A DNA stretch of 5,386 bases from Timaviella sp038204505 (lineage in GTDB: Bacteria; Cyanobacteriota; Cyanobacteriia; Elainellales; Elainellaceae). Made by a program: the position numbers and the translations under genes. The first letter of the stretch is position 1. Each line of letters starts with the position of its first letter. Where the stretch lies: positions 1 to 5,386 of the forward strand of contig JBBRCV010000309.1 in the NCBI GenBank assembly GCA_038204505.1. The letters are read 5' to 3'. Positions 1 to 5,076 of the stretch are shown here, piece after piece. The notes beneath the pieces are model-generated. The model saw only the letters and a program-made list of their open reading frames with translations. It made no database searches and was not told where the DNA came from.

Positions 1-932
1 GGCTGAAGCTCTGATTGAGAATCCTCAGCTTGAAAATTATCCAAAACGCCCTGAGTGATGCTCATCCAAGGCATTTTTCCTGGCATAGCGTTAGACTGCG
101 CTGCCCAAGGCTTGATGCGCTGGGCTTTGGGCAAGAAGAGGTAATCGCCTGCGGTTTGAGCAGAGGGTAAATCCTGACCTTCGTACTGAGGCACAGGAAC
201 TTCTAAGCATTTCTCTAGCGCCGCCTTGAACTGAAGGGTGTAGCGCTGCTGGCGGTAAAGGCGGGTTTGTAGATCTCGGCAGTTGCCTTCAGTTTGAGCA
301 AGGATTTGAGATTGCTCGGTGTAGCGCTGTTGCAGAAGAGAGGTTTCTCGCTCTAGTTGTGCTACGCGCTCTTGGCTGGCTTCGAGTTGGTCGGTGAGTG
401 TTTCAAGCAAAATCTGCTGCCTCTGATTGGTTTGGTGGGCAAATTCAAGCTGGTTGTAGAGCGTGGTGATTTGCTCTTGTGCCTTGGGTAGATTCTGGGG
501 CATCGGTTCGGTGGACTCGATGCCAGGGAGGGAACTGTGGCTTTGCTCTAATGCTTCTTCAAGTTGAGAGACTCGGTCTAACAAAGCGCTGTTGCATTGG
601 TTGAGTTCTTGAATCAGGCTGACTAAATCGGCGAGTTCTGGAGGTGCGGTTTGGTAGACAGATTCTTTAGACACAGATACTTCAGACACGGATTCTTTAG
701 AGTTGAGGGCGATCGCCTCTTCCACCACATCTTCTACTACTCCATCATCCCTATCAGTCGCAGTCATCTCAATTTCCGCCAGAGATCCCACCAGAAAATC
801 GACTTCTGAGTCTTCTCCCTCATCCATTCCTGTAAAAGGATCTCTCCAAATCAAGGGCGCTTCGTCTATCGACCTGGACTGATCAGGATCATGCTGATTG
901 TGGGCATTGAGGGGGGCGTTTGATTGACTCAT
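1..932 (-). CDS. Acidic N-terminal, coiled-coil protein of unknown function (C-terminus cut by window edge)
   Basis: Read on the minus strand, an open frame runs from an ATG at 932-930 without a stop to the window edge, giving 310 complete codons. I do not recognise the family well enough to name it. Residues 1-75 are acidic and probably disordered. Residues 78-92 are three five-residue repeats (SKESV, SEVSV, SKESV). Residues 98-132 and about 148-242 show leucine heptads rich in Gln and Glu, typical of a long coiled coil with a break near the prolines at 136-149. After this comes a non-coiled tail with an aromatic stretch, GDYLFLPKAQRIKPW (262-276), and MPWMS (287-291), which may be the conserved part. 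No signal peptide or membrane helix is visible, so it is probably cytoplasmic. A HIP1 site lies in frame at 709-716. It shares csaB's strand but is 220 bp from it, with a likely terminator between, so it is probably transcribed separately. No strong ribosome binding site precedes the ATG (only GAGAG about 10 nt upstream). Confidence 0.8.
   Translation of the reverse strand, partial: MSQSNAPLNAHNQHDPDQSRSIDEAPLIWRDPFTGMDEGEDSEVDFLVGSLAEIEMTATDRDDGVVEDVVEEAIALNSKESVSEVSVSKESVYQTAPPELADLVSLIQELNQCNSALLDRVSQLEEALEQSHSSLPGIESTEPMPQNLPKAQEQITTLYNQLEFAHQTNQRQQILLETLTDQLEASQERVAQLERETSLLQQRYTEQSQILAQTEGNCRDLQTRLYRQQRYTLQFKAALEKCLEVPVPQYEGQDLPSAQTAGDYLFLPKAQRIKPWAAQSNAMPGKMPWMSITQGVLDNFQAEDSQSELQ
657..701 (-). 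repeat. In-frame 3 x 15 bp tandem repeat
   Basis: Three consecutive 15-bp units on the plus strand are GACAGATTCTTTAGA (657-671), CACAGATACTTCAGA (672-686) and CACGGATTCTTTAGA (687-701). The outer units differ from each other at two positions and the middle unit differs at a few. They lie within the coiled-coil gene and encode residues 78-92 as three pentapeptides. The array separates the acidic N-terminus from the coiled coil, so it probably acts as a flexible spacer. Copy number could vary without breaking the frame. Confidence 0.8.
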
Positions 933-1152
933 AGGTTTGACTCTCGGACAGGCTGATTAGGCGATCATTAGATCAGGTTTATGGGCTGTTTGCGGGCTAA
1001 AGGGGGTGCTTCACTACTTAAGTTCAAGTGCCTTTAGAAACACGCCAATTTAACTCCTAATTTATTAGCACAGAAAAAGAATTTGGTGACACCTTTTTAA
1101 ATTCATTCGCTCGATTTTAAGTTTTTGGTGATAATTTTTTTAGTGATAATTT
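933..1152. other. Intergenic gap between csaB and the coiled-coil gene
   Basis: This 220-bp stretch contains no credible reading frame. Its csaB-proximal half is very AT-rich and holds a hairpin plus T-tract on the minus strand (1074-1104) and an 11-bp direct repeat (1128-1138 and 1143-1153). The half next to the coiled-coil gene should contain that gene's promoter. The best -10-like hexamer on the minus strand is TCTAAT (972-967), but no matching -35 lies at the right spacing, so I do not call a promoter. Confidence 0.6.
1074..1104 (-). terminator. Probable intrinsic terminator of csaB
   Basis: On the minus strand, GAATTT (1104-1099) can pair with AAATTC (1084-1079). Within that arm pair, GGTGTCACC (1093-1085) forms a small inner hairpin, with five A residues as a bulge. 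The structure is followed directly by TTTTT (1078-1074) and lies about 50 nt past the csaB stop codon. Position and T-tract fit a rho-independent terminator. The stem is AT-rich and bulged, so strength is uncertain. Confidence 0.42.
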
Positions 1153-1153
1153 T
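1128..1153. repeat. 11-bp direct repeat overlapping the csaB stop codon
   Basis: GTGATAATTTT occurs at 1128-1138 and again at 1143-1153, offset by 15 bp. The second copy reaches the first base of the csaB stop codon (1153-1155). The arms GGTGA (1127-1131) and TCACC (1153-1157) are also complementary, but on the csaB strand an A-tract follows, so this is not a terminator. It may be slippage in AT-rich DNA. Confidence 0.55.
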
Positions 1154-2187
1154 CACCTCAAGGCGGTCTGGAGAAACTCTTGATGCGTCGATGCGCGATC
1201 GACCAAAGCCTGAACCCGATCTTTAGAGAGCGGATCGCCATTGGCGTACAGGTCTAGCCATTCTCGACTAATTACCTGCGGGTCAAGGGGGATCTGATCC
1301 ATTGTCCATCCGGGTAGCTCTAGCTCCTGCATGAGTTGGCTCACCTTGGGGTCATAGCTGAGTGCAAAACAGCGACATTCCGCCGCCGCTGCCATAATTA
1401 GCCCATGGAAACGCATGGCGATCGCCATTTCTACACCCCGAAACACGCCCATCAGTTGCTTCGGATCAGTCAAGGTGAGAATGTGGCTATTGGGCAAGCG
1501 GGCATGGATGGACTGGGCGATCGCCAAATCCTGCACGGGCTGAAACGGAATCAGCAAAATACAAGTCTGAGTCGCCTTTTGAAAATCTATCAGCCCCAAG
1601 GTCAACGCCTCCAGTCGCTCAGGCGTTAGCCCTGGATGGGCACGCAGCGCGATCGCCACTCTAGGCGCAGGCAAATCCCACAATCCCGGCACAGGTTCAG
1701 CTTGCAACGCCCAAACCGGATCAGGAGCCAGAGTAAAGGGAATTTGCCACTCCGCCAGTAACGCCGCCGAGCCGCTGTCTCGCACGCTGACCGCTGTGCA
1801 GCCTGCAAAAATATTGCGCGTTAGCCAGCGAGTTGAAGCGCGCTTGAGAGGTCCAATACCCTGTGCCCAAGCGATCGTTCGTAAGCCGCGTTGCTGTGCC
1901 AGTCCCATTAAGCCACCGTAGTAGATCGGACTGAAGGCGCCGGTGGCATCTTGCATGAGGCTGCCACCGCCCCAAATCAAGGCATCGGACTGGCGCAGAG
2001 CACGGAGCACTTCGAAGGCTGACTGGCGATCGTAGGCTTCGACTTGGTAGCGATCGCGGGTTTCTGCCGGGTTGCCCGATAACACCACAGGCTCAACGTG
2101 ACGGGGCAGCATTTGCAGCAGCGTTGCCAGCAGCGCCTCATCTCCACCATTCCCCTTGCCATAATAACCACACAAAACTGCCCGCAT
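1153..2187 (-). CDS. csaB: Polysaccharide pyruvyl transferase CsaB
   Basis: The 344-residue protein matches the CsaB family, which transfers a pyruvate ketal from phosphoenolpyruvate to a sugar of a cell-wall polysaccharide in the cytoplasm. Visible motifs are the N-terminal glycine-rich GYYGKGNGGDEALL (7-20), IWGGGSLMQD (71-80), AWAQGIGPL (106-114), SVRD (134-137), IALRAHP (179-185), IPFQP (213-217) and MRFHG (258-262), whose Arg and His are conserved in pyruvyl transferases. The length is typical of cyanobacterial CsaB, and there is no signal peptide. In Gram-positives the pyruvylated polymer anchors SLH-domain proteins. In Synechocystis a CsaB homologue has been linked to the polymer that SLH-domain outer-membrane porins bind, and the same role is inferred here. 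The ATG starts directly at the first beta strand. No clear Shine-Dalgarno precedes it. HIP1 sites lie at 1418, 1517, 1649 and 2050. The gene is divergent from the DUF2499 gene, sharing a 54-bp spacer. Confidence 0.9.
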   Translation of the reverse strand: MRAVLCGYYGKGNGGDEALLATLLQMLPRHVEPVVLSGNPAETRDRYQVEAYDRQSAFEVLRALRQSDALIWGGGSLMQDATGAFSPIYYGGLMGLAQQRGLRTIAWAQGIGPLKRASTRWLTRNIFAGCTAVSVRDSGSAALLAEWQIPFTLAPDPVWALQAEPVPGLWDLPAPRVAIALRAHPGLTPERLEALTLGLIDFQKATQTCILLIPFQPVQDLAIAQSIHARLPNSHILTLTDPKQLMGVFRGVEMAIAMRFHGLIMAAAAECRCFALSYDPKVSQLMQELELPGWTMDQIPLDPQVISREWLDLYANGDPLSKDRVQALVDRASTHQEFLQTALR

Positions 2188-2241
2188 TGTTAACCAAATT
2201 CCAGTAACATAACCCTTACAATAATCTGTTTTGAAAACTCC
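2188..2241. promoter_or_regulatory. Short divergent promoter region between csaB and the DUF2499 gene
   Basis: These 54 bp must hold at least part of both divergent promoters unless csaB is transcribed from further inside the DUF2499 gene. On the plus strand TACAAT (2217-2222) is a good -10 hexamer, 19 bp before the DUF2499 start, implying a leader of roughly a dozen nucleotides; no good -35 is spaced with it. On the minus strand TTCAAA and TATGTT, 18 bp apart, give a weak pair (4 of 6 matches each). GTAACATA (2204-2211) and CTTACAAT (2215-2222) each resemble the HLR1 half-site bound by cyanobacterial RpaB with one mismatch, but their spacing is 3 bp rather than 2. No experimental support is available. 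Confidence 0.35.
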
Positions 2242-2556
2242 ATGAACGCCCTCTCAATTCCCACTTGGATGATTCATGTCTCTAGCGTCATCGAGTGGAT
2301 TGTCGCTATCTGGCTGATCTGGGTTTATAGCGAGGTTACAGAGAATCCGGCGTGGCGCAGTCTTTCGTTTGCCATGCTGCCTGCCCTGGTCAGTGCGATG
2401 TGTGCTTGTACCTGGCATTTTTTTGATAACGATCCTTCGCTAGAGTGGCTTGTGGTTGTGCAAGGCGCTACGACTTTGATTGGGAATGGAACGCTATGTT
2501 TGGCAGCTTGGTGGATATATCGATCGGGTCAGGAGGAGAAGCCGGAAGAGAAATGA
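2242..2556 (+). CDS. DUF2499 family small membrane protein
   Basis: The 104-residue protein matches my recollection of the DUF2499 family, found in cyanobacteria and in plastid-containing eukaryotes, with no established function that I know of. Three membrane helices are visible: about residues 12-29 (VSSVIEWIVAIWLIWVYS), 38-59 ending in the Cys-rich MCACTWHF (53-60), and 67-93. Family-like features are the start SIPTWMIHVSSVIEW, the ALVSAMCACTWHFFDN turn (48-63) and LEWL (67-70). C54 and C56 beside W58 and H59 could bind a metal or cofactor, but this is speculation. The C-terminus (94-104) is charged and soluble. The protein begins almost directly with the first helix, supporting the chosen ATG; no Shine-Dalgarno is seen. 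It is followed 78 bp later by a DUF3593 gene. I recall these two families being neighbours in other cyanobacteria, suggesting a shared role in the thylakoid or plasma membrane. Confidence 0.86.
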   Translation: MNALSIPTWMIHVSSVIEWIVAIWLIWVYSEVTENPAWRSLSFAMLPALVSAMCACTWHFFDNDPSLEWLVVVQGATTLIGNGTLCLAAWWIYRSGQEEKPEEK

Positions 2557-2584
2557 GGGCGATCTGTACGAGCAATATCAATCG

Positions 2585-2615
2585 CTAACCTCACTGCTAC
2601 CTAATCTCACCGCTA
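2585..2615 (+). repeat. Imperfect 15-bp tandem repeat upstream of the DUF3593 gene
   Basis: CTAACCTCACTGCTA (2585-2599) and CTAATCTCACCGCTA (2601-2615) match at 13 of 15 positions and are offset by 16 bp, about one and a half helical turns. They fill much of the 78-bp gap between the DUF2499 stop and the DUF3593 start. A -10-like hexamer TATAAG (2614-2619) overlaps the end of the second copy and lies 15 bp before the ATG. The repeat may be a binding site at an internal promoter, or simply a local duplication. Confidence 0.5.
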
Positions 2616-2634
2616 TAAGTATCTGTGCTGCCCT

Positions 2635-2937
2635 ATGCCTCCTGAAACTCTTTTTGGTTTATCTCTTTTTCCCTATCTTGGTTTTCTCTGGTTCCTTAGT
2701 CGGGCGAAGCAAACCCCCAGGCTAGGGCTTATAGGGTTTTGTATGACTTTGGTATTCGTGGCAGTGACGATTCCAGCTGGCATTTACGCTAAGGTCGTTT
2801 ACGGGGAATCACTGGCAAACGTTGATTTTTTGCATGGTGGGGCAGAATCTTTCTTAACGCTAGCGAACATCTTGCTGGTTATAGGGTTTCAACAGGCGAT
2901 CGCCCAGCAGCGAGCTGCTAAACAGGCTCCCAAATAA
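2635..2937 (+). CDS. DUF3593 family small membrane protein
   Basis: The 100-residue protein matches my recollection of DUF3593, another cyanobacterial and plastid family without a known function. Three membrane helices are visible: about residues 5-22, 29-51 and 68-88. The characteristic segments are PETLFGLSLFPYLGFLWFL (3-21), VAVTIPAGIYAKVVYGESL (42-60) and NVDFLHGGAESFLTLANIL (62-80). H67 and E71 lie at the head of helix 3. The last 12 residues are Gln- and Lys-rich. The ATG at 2635 is chosen because an in-frame stop lies at 2602-2604 and no usual start codon lies between; no Shine-Dalgarno is present. A HIP1 site at 2896-2903 encodes AIA near the C-terminus. The gene probably belongs with the upstream DUF2499 gene, and helix 3 of the two proteins looks alike (see findings). 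Confidence 0.86.
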   Translation: MPPETLFGLSLFPYLGFLWFLSRAKQTPRLGLIGFCMTLVFVAVTIPAGIYAKVVYGESLANVDFLHGGAESFLTLANILLVIGFQQAIAQQRAAKQAPK

Positions 2938-3012
2938 GTCCAATCTTCACGTTGGGTTTTGCAACCTCAGCGGGAACCCTGAAGAGGTGACCGCCCGTGT
3001 GCGCTACCTACC
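2938..3012 (+). other. 75-bp spacer between the DUF3593 and kinase genes
   Basis: No convincing terminator or promoter is visible. GGGTT (2954-2958) and AACCC (2975-2979) could pair across a 16-nt loop, but no T-tract follows. The purine-rich GAAGAGG (2981-2987) lies about 25 nt before the kinase ATG, too far to act as its ribosome binding site. Read-through from the DUF genes into the kinase gene is possible. Confidence 0.4.
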
Positions 3013-5076
3013 ATGACTTGTTGCCTCAATCCTCACTGCCAAAATCCGCTGAATTCTGACAAAGCCAGCATTTGTCAGAGCTGTGGTACACCCCTAGTTC
3101 TGCTGCGAGGACGGTATCGAGCAGTGCAGACATTAGGACAAGGTGGCTTTGGAAAAACCTATTTAGCGGTCGATGAAGATCGCCTCAAAAGCCGCTGTGT
3201 CATCAAACAATTTGCGCCTCAAGTCCAGGGCAAATCTATGGAAAAAGCGATCCAGCTTTTCAACCAGGAAGCCGTTCGTTTAGATGAGCTAGGGGGACAC
3301 GCCCAAATTCCCACCTTGCTGGCGTACTTCGAGCAAGGGGGCTATCTGTATTTAGTGCAGCAGTTTATTGAAGGGCAAAGTTTGCTGCAACAGATGCGGC
3401 AGCAGGGAGCCTTTAGCGAACGGCAAATCCGCGAAGTGCTTTCAGATGTGCTGCCAATTCTGCGTTTTATTCACAAAAATCAGGTGATTCACCGAGATAT
3501 TACGCCTGCCAACATTTTGCGCCGTCAATTAGACGATCGCATCATTTTAATAGACTTTGGCGTTGCTAAACAGCTTGATGCCGATGCTGGAGTTGAAGCT
3601 GGAACTCGCATTGGCACCGAAGGCTATTCTCCTTTAGAACAATTCCGGGGCGGCAAAGCTTACCCAGCCAGCGATCTCTACAGCCTGGGAACAACTTGTC
3701 TACACTTAATGACCCAAACCCGTCCCGACAATCTGTACGATCCGCTCGACGGACTGTGGACTTGGCGCGAGTATTTGCAGAAAGAAAAAGGCGTCAGGGT
3801 CAGTGACCAGATTTCCCATATTTTGGATGGAATGCTGAAAGATTTGGTAAACGATCGCTACCAATCAGCCGATGAAGTCATGCGCGACTTGAACGCCGAT
3901 TCGTTCATGCCCACCTCTGCCCCAATGCAATCGACAGCCCCCTATTCAACCGCTCGACCTTCTGCCCCCCCTCAATCAGTCTCTCAGTCGCCCCAATCCA
4001 GAACGCCCAGTTCTCAGCCCCAAGTCTCTAGACCTCCAGTTTCCCAACCCTCAAGCTCTAGACCTGCAATCCCGCAGCCAGCAACGCCCTACGCCAGTCC
4101 TCAATCAACACCACAGCCAAGTCCCCAAGCTGCAACGCCCCAGGTTCAAGCTGTCTCTGCTGCAATGGCGATCGCTTCAGGAGCAACGTCTCGCTGCCTT
4201 TTGACCCTGACGAAGCATTCCTCATGGGTAACTAGCGTAGCAATTAGCCCTAATGCCCAAACCTTTGCCAGCAGCAGCTTAGACGATACGATCAAGATTT
4301 GGAACCTGCATTCAGGTGAAGAATTGCTGACCCTGCGAGGACACACTAGGGGCGTGAATGCGATCGCCATTAGTCCCGACGGCAAAACCTTAGTGAGCGG
4401 CAGCGATGACTACACCATCAAGTTCTGGAGCTATCACACGGGTACGCTGGTGGGCACGCTGACAGGGCACTCACGAGACGTTAATTCAGTCACCATTACC
4501 CCAGACGGCAAGTTTTTGTGCAGCGGTGGCGAAGACCGAGCGATTCGGCTGTGGCACATGGGGACGGGTGCTTTGCTAAAAACGCTGACGGGCGTAGCTG
4601 GAATGATTAAGACGGTGGCGACTAGCCCCGATGGAAAAATCCTGGCGAGCGGTGGGCTAGACAACAAAACTAAGCTTTGGAATCTGCAAACTGGGGAGCT
4701 GCTGCAAATTTTGGTCGGACACTTGGGATGTGTTAATGCGATCGCCTTCAGCTCCAACGGGCAGTTTTTAGCAACAGGCAGCAAAGATAAGACAATTAAG
4801 CTCTGGAATGCGCGGACTGGAGAGATGATCGGCACAATGGCTGAGCATACCAGAGATGTTCAGGCGATCGCCATCACTTCCAACGGCAAAATTCTGATCA
4901 GTGGTGGTGGCGATACGGCAATCAAGCTATGGGACTTGGGAACAGGCAAAGTTGTAGAGTCCTGGTCAGACCATGGCGACGCTGTAAATGCGATCGCCCT
5001 TAGCCCAGATGGGAAGCGCCTCATTAGTTGCAGTGCAGATAAAACCGTCAAAGTTTGGTCGATGCCCTTCTATTAG
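3013..5076 (+). CDS. Ser/Thr protein kinase with N-terminal four-Cys motif and C-terminal seven-blade WD40 propeller
   Basis: The 687-residue protein is a Hanks-type kinase that should transfer ATP gamma-phosphate to Ser/Thr of partner proteins held by its WD40 propeller. Residues 4-24 hold a zinc-ribbon-like motif, C4-x4-C9 and C21-x2-C24, as in cyanobacterial SpkB-type kinases. The kinase domain is about 35-295: glycine loop LGQGGFGKTYLA (41-52), ATP lysine K65, helix-C E86, catalytic loop HRDITPAN (160-167, with D162 and N167), DFG (181-183), activation segment end GTEGYSPLEQ (201-210) and helix-F D221. T164 replaces the usual lysine of HRDxKPxN. Residues about 298-380 form a Pro/Ser/Gln-rich linker, without a membrane helix, so the protein is probably cytosolic. 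Residues 394-687 form seven WD40 blades of exactly 42 residues, with tryptophans at 430, 472, 514, 556, 598, 640 and 682; blade 4 is the most divergent. An in-frame stop at 2980-2982 with no alternative start codon after it fixes the ATG. Targets are unknown. Confidence 0.95.
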   Translation: MTCCLNPHCQNPLNSDKASICQSCGTPLVLLRGRYRAVQTLGQGGFGKTYLAVDEDRLKSRCVIKQFAPQVQGKSMEKAIQLFNQEAVRLDELGGHAQIPTLLAYFEQGGYLYLVQQFIEGQSLLQQMRQQGAFSERQIREVLSDVLPILRFIHKNQVIHRDITPANILRRQLDDRIILIDFGVAKQLDADAGVEAGTRIGTEGYSPLEQFRGGKAYPASDLYSLGTTCLHLMTQTRPDNLYDPLDGLWTWREYLQKEKGVRVSDQISHILDGMLKDLVNDRYQSADEVMRDLNADSFMPTSAPMQSTAPYSTARPSAPPQSVSQSPQSRTPSSQPQVSRPPVSQPSSSRPAIPQPATPYASPQSTPQPSPQAATPQVQAVSAAMAIASGATSRCLLTLTKHSSWVTSVAISPNAQTFASSSLDDTIKIWNLHSGEELLTLRGHTRGVNAIAISPDGKTLVSGSDDYTIKFWSYHTGTLVGTLTGHSRDVNSVTITPDGKFLCSGGEDRAIRLWHMGTGALLKTLTGVAGMIKTVATSPDGKILASGGLDNKTKLWNLQTGELLQILVGHLGCVNAIAFSSNGQFLATGSKDKTIKLWNARTGEMIGTMAEHTRDVQAIAITSNGKILISGGGDTAIKLWDLGTGKVVESWSDHGDAVNAIALSPDGKRLISCSADKTVKVWSMPFY
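4021..4080 (+). repeat. Imperfect 2 x 30 bp repeat in the kinase linker
   Basis: CTCTAGACCT recurs exactly at 4026-4035 and 4056-4065. The surrounding 30-bp units encode QVSRPPVSQP (residues 337-346) and SSSRPAIPQP (347-356), sharing the pattern S-R-P-x-[VI]-x-Q-P. This lies in the Pro/Ser/Gln linker between the kinase domain and the propeller and suggests growth of the linker by local duplication. Confidence 0.5.
4192..5073 (+). repeat. Seven tandem 126-bp WD40 repeat units
   Basis: Residues 394-687 of the kinase divide into seven units of exactly 42 codons with no insertions or deletions, ending at the last sense codon. Blades 2, 3 and 5 carry the classical GH dipeptide; blades 1, 6 and 7 carry KH, EH and DH. 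Blade 4 has GV at this position (527-528) and lacks the His. Most blades carry a variant of SPDGK or SNGK followed by a short hydrophobic strand and a conserved Asp before the xW strand end. Seven blades suffice to close one complete propeller. Confidence 0.92.

Larger units (their letters stand above)
709..4997. repeat. Dispersed HIP1 octamers (GCGATCGC), 11 sites
   Basis: Perfect GCGATCGC sites begin at 709, 1418, 1517, 1649, 2050, 2896, 4168, 4360, 4738, 4864 and 4990; the entry spans the first to the last site. All lie inside coding regions and none lies in an intergenic gap. HIP1 is a known over-represented palindrome of many cyanobacterial genomes, so this supports the host assignment. 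Near matches also occur, such as GCGATCGA at 1195 and GCGATCGT at 1870. Confidence 0.95.

Noticed and set aside
1127..1157. Inverted repeat GGTGA/TCACC at the csaB stop as a terminator
   Set aside because: On the csaB strand it is followed by A residues, not T residues. The hairpin at 1074-1104 is a better candidate.
1405..1629. Plus-strand frame of 74 codons inside csaB
   Set aside because: It lies wholly antisense to the well-supported csaB gene, has no recognisable domain, and resembles a chance frame.
2204..2219. NtcA-like site GTA...TAC upstream of DUF2499
   Set aside because: The spacing is 10 bp, not the consensus 8, and no -10 lies at the distance expected for NtcA activation.
2228..2238. 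Palindrome GTTTTGAAAAC just before the DUF2499 start
   Set aside because: Five-base arms with one central base are expected several times by chance in a window of this size, and it matches no operator I know.
2480..2725. Plus-strand frame of 81 codons bridging the two DUF genes
   Set aside because: It overlaps the end of DUF2499 and the start of DUF3593 in another frame. Both of those match known families, and this product does not.
2954..2979. Possible terminator between DUF3593 and the kinase gene
   Set aside because: The stem is only five base pairs with a 16-nt loop and no T-tract follows.
4146..5051. Three minus-strand frames antisense to the WD40 region (4146-4385, 4434-4835, 4860-5051)
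   Set aside because: Their translations repeat with the WD40 period (for example PSGL and FQSL motifs every 42 residues), so they are mirror images of the repeat codons and not genes.
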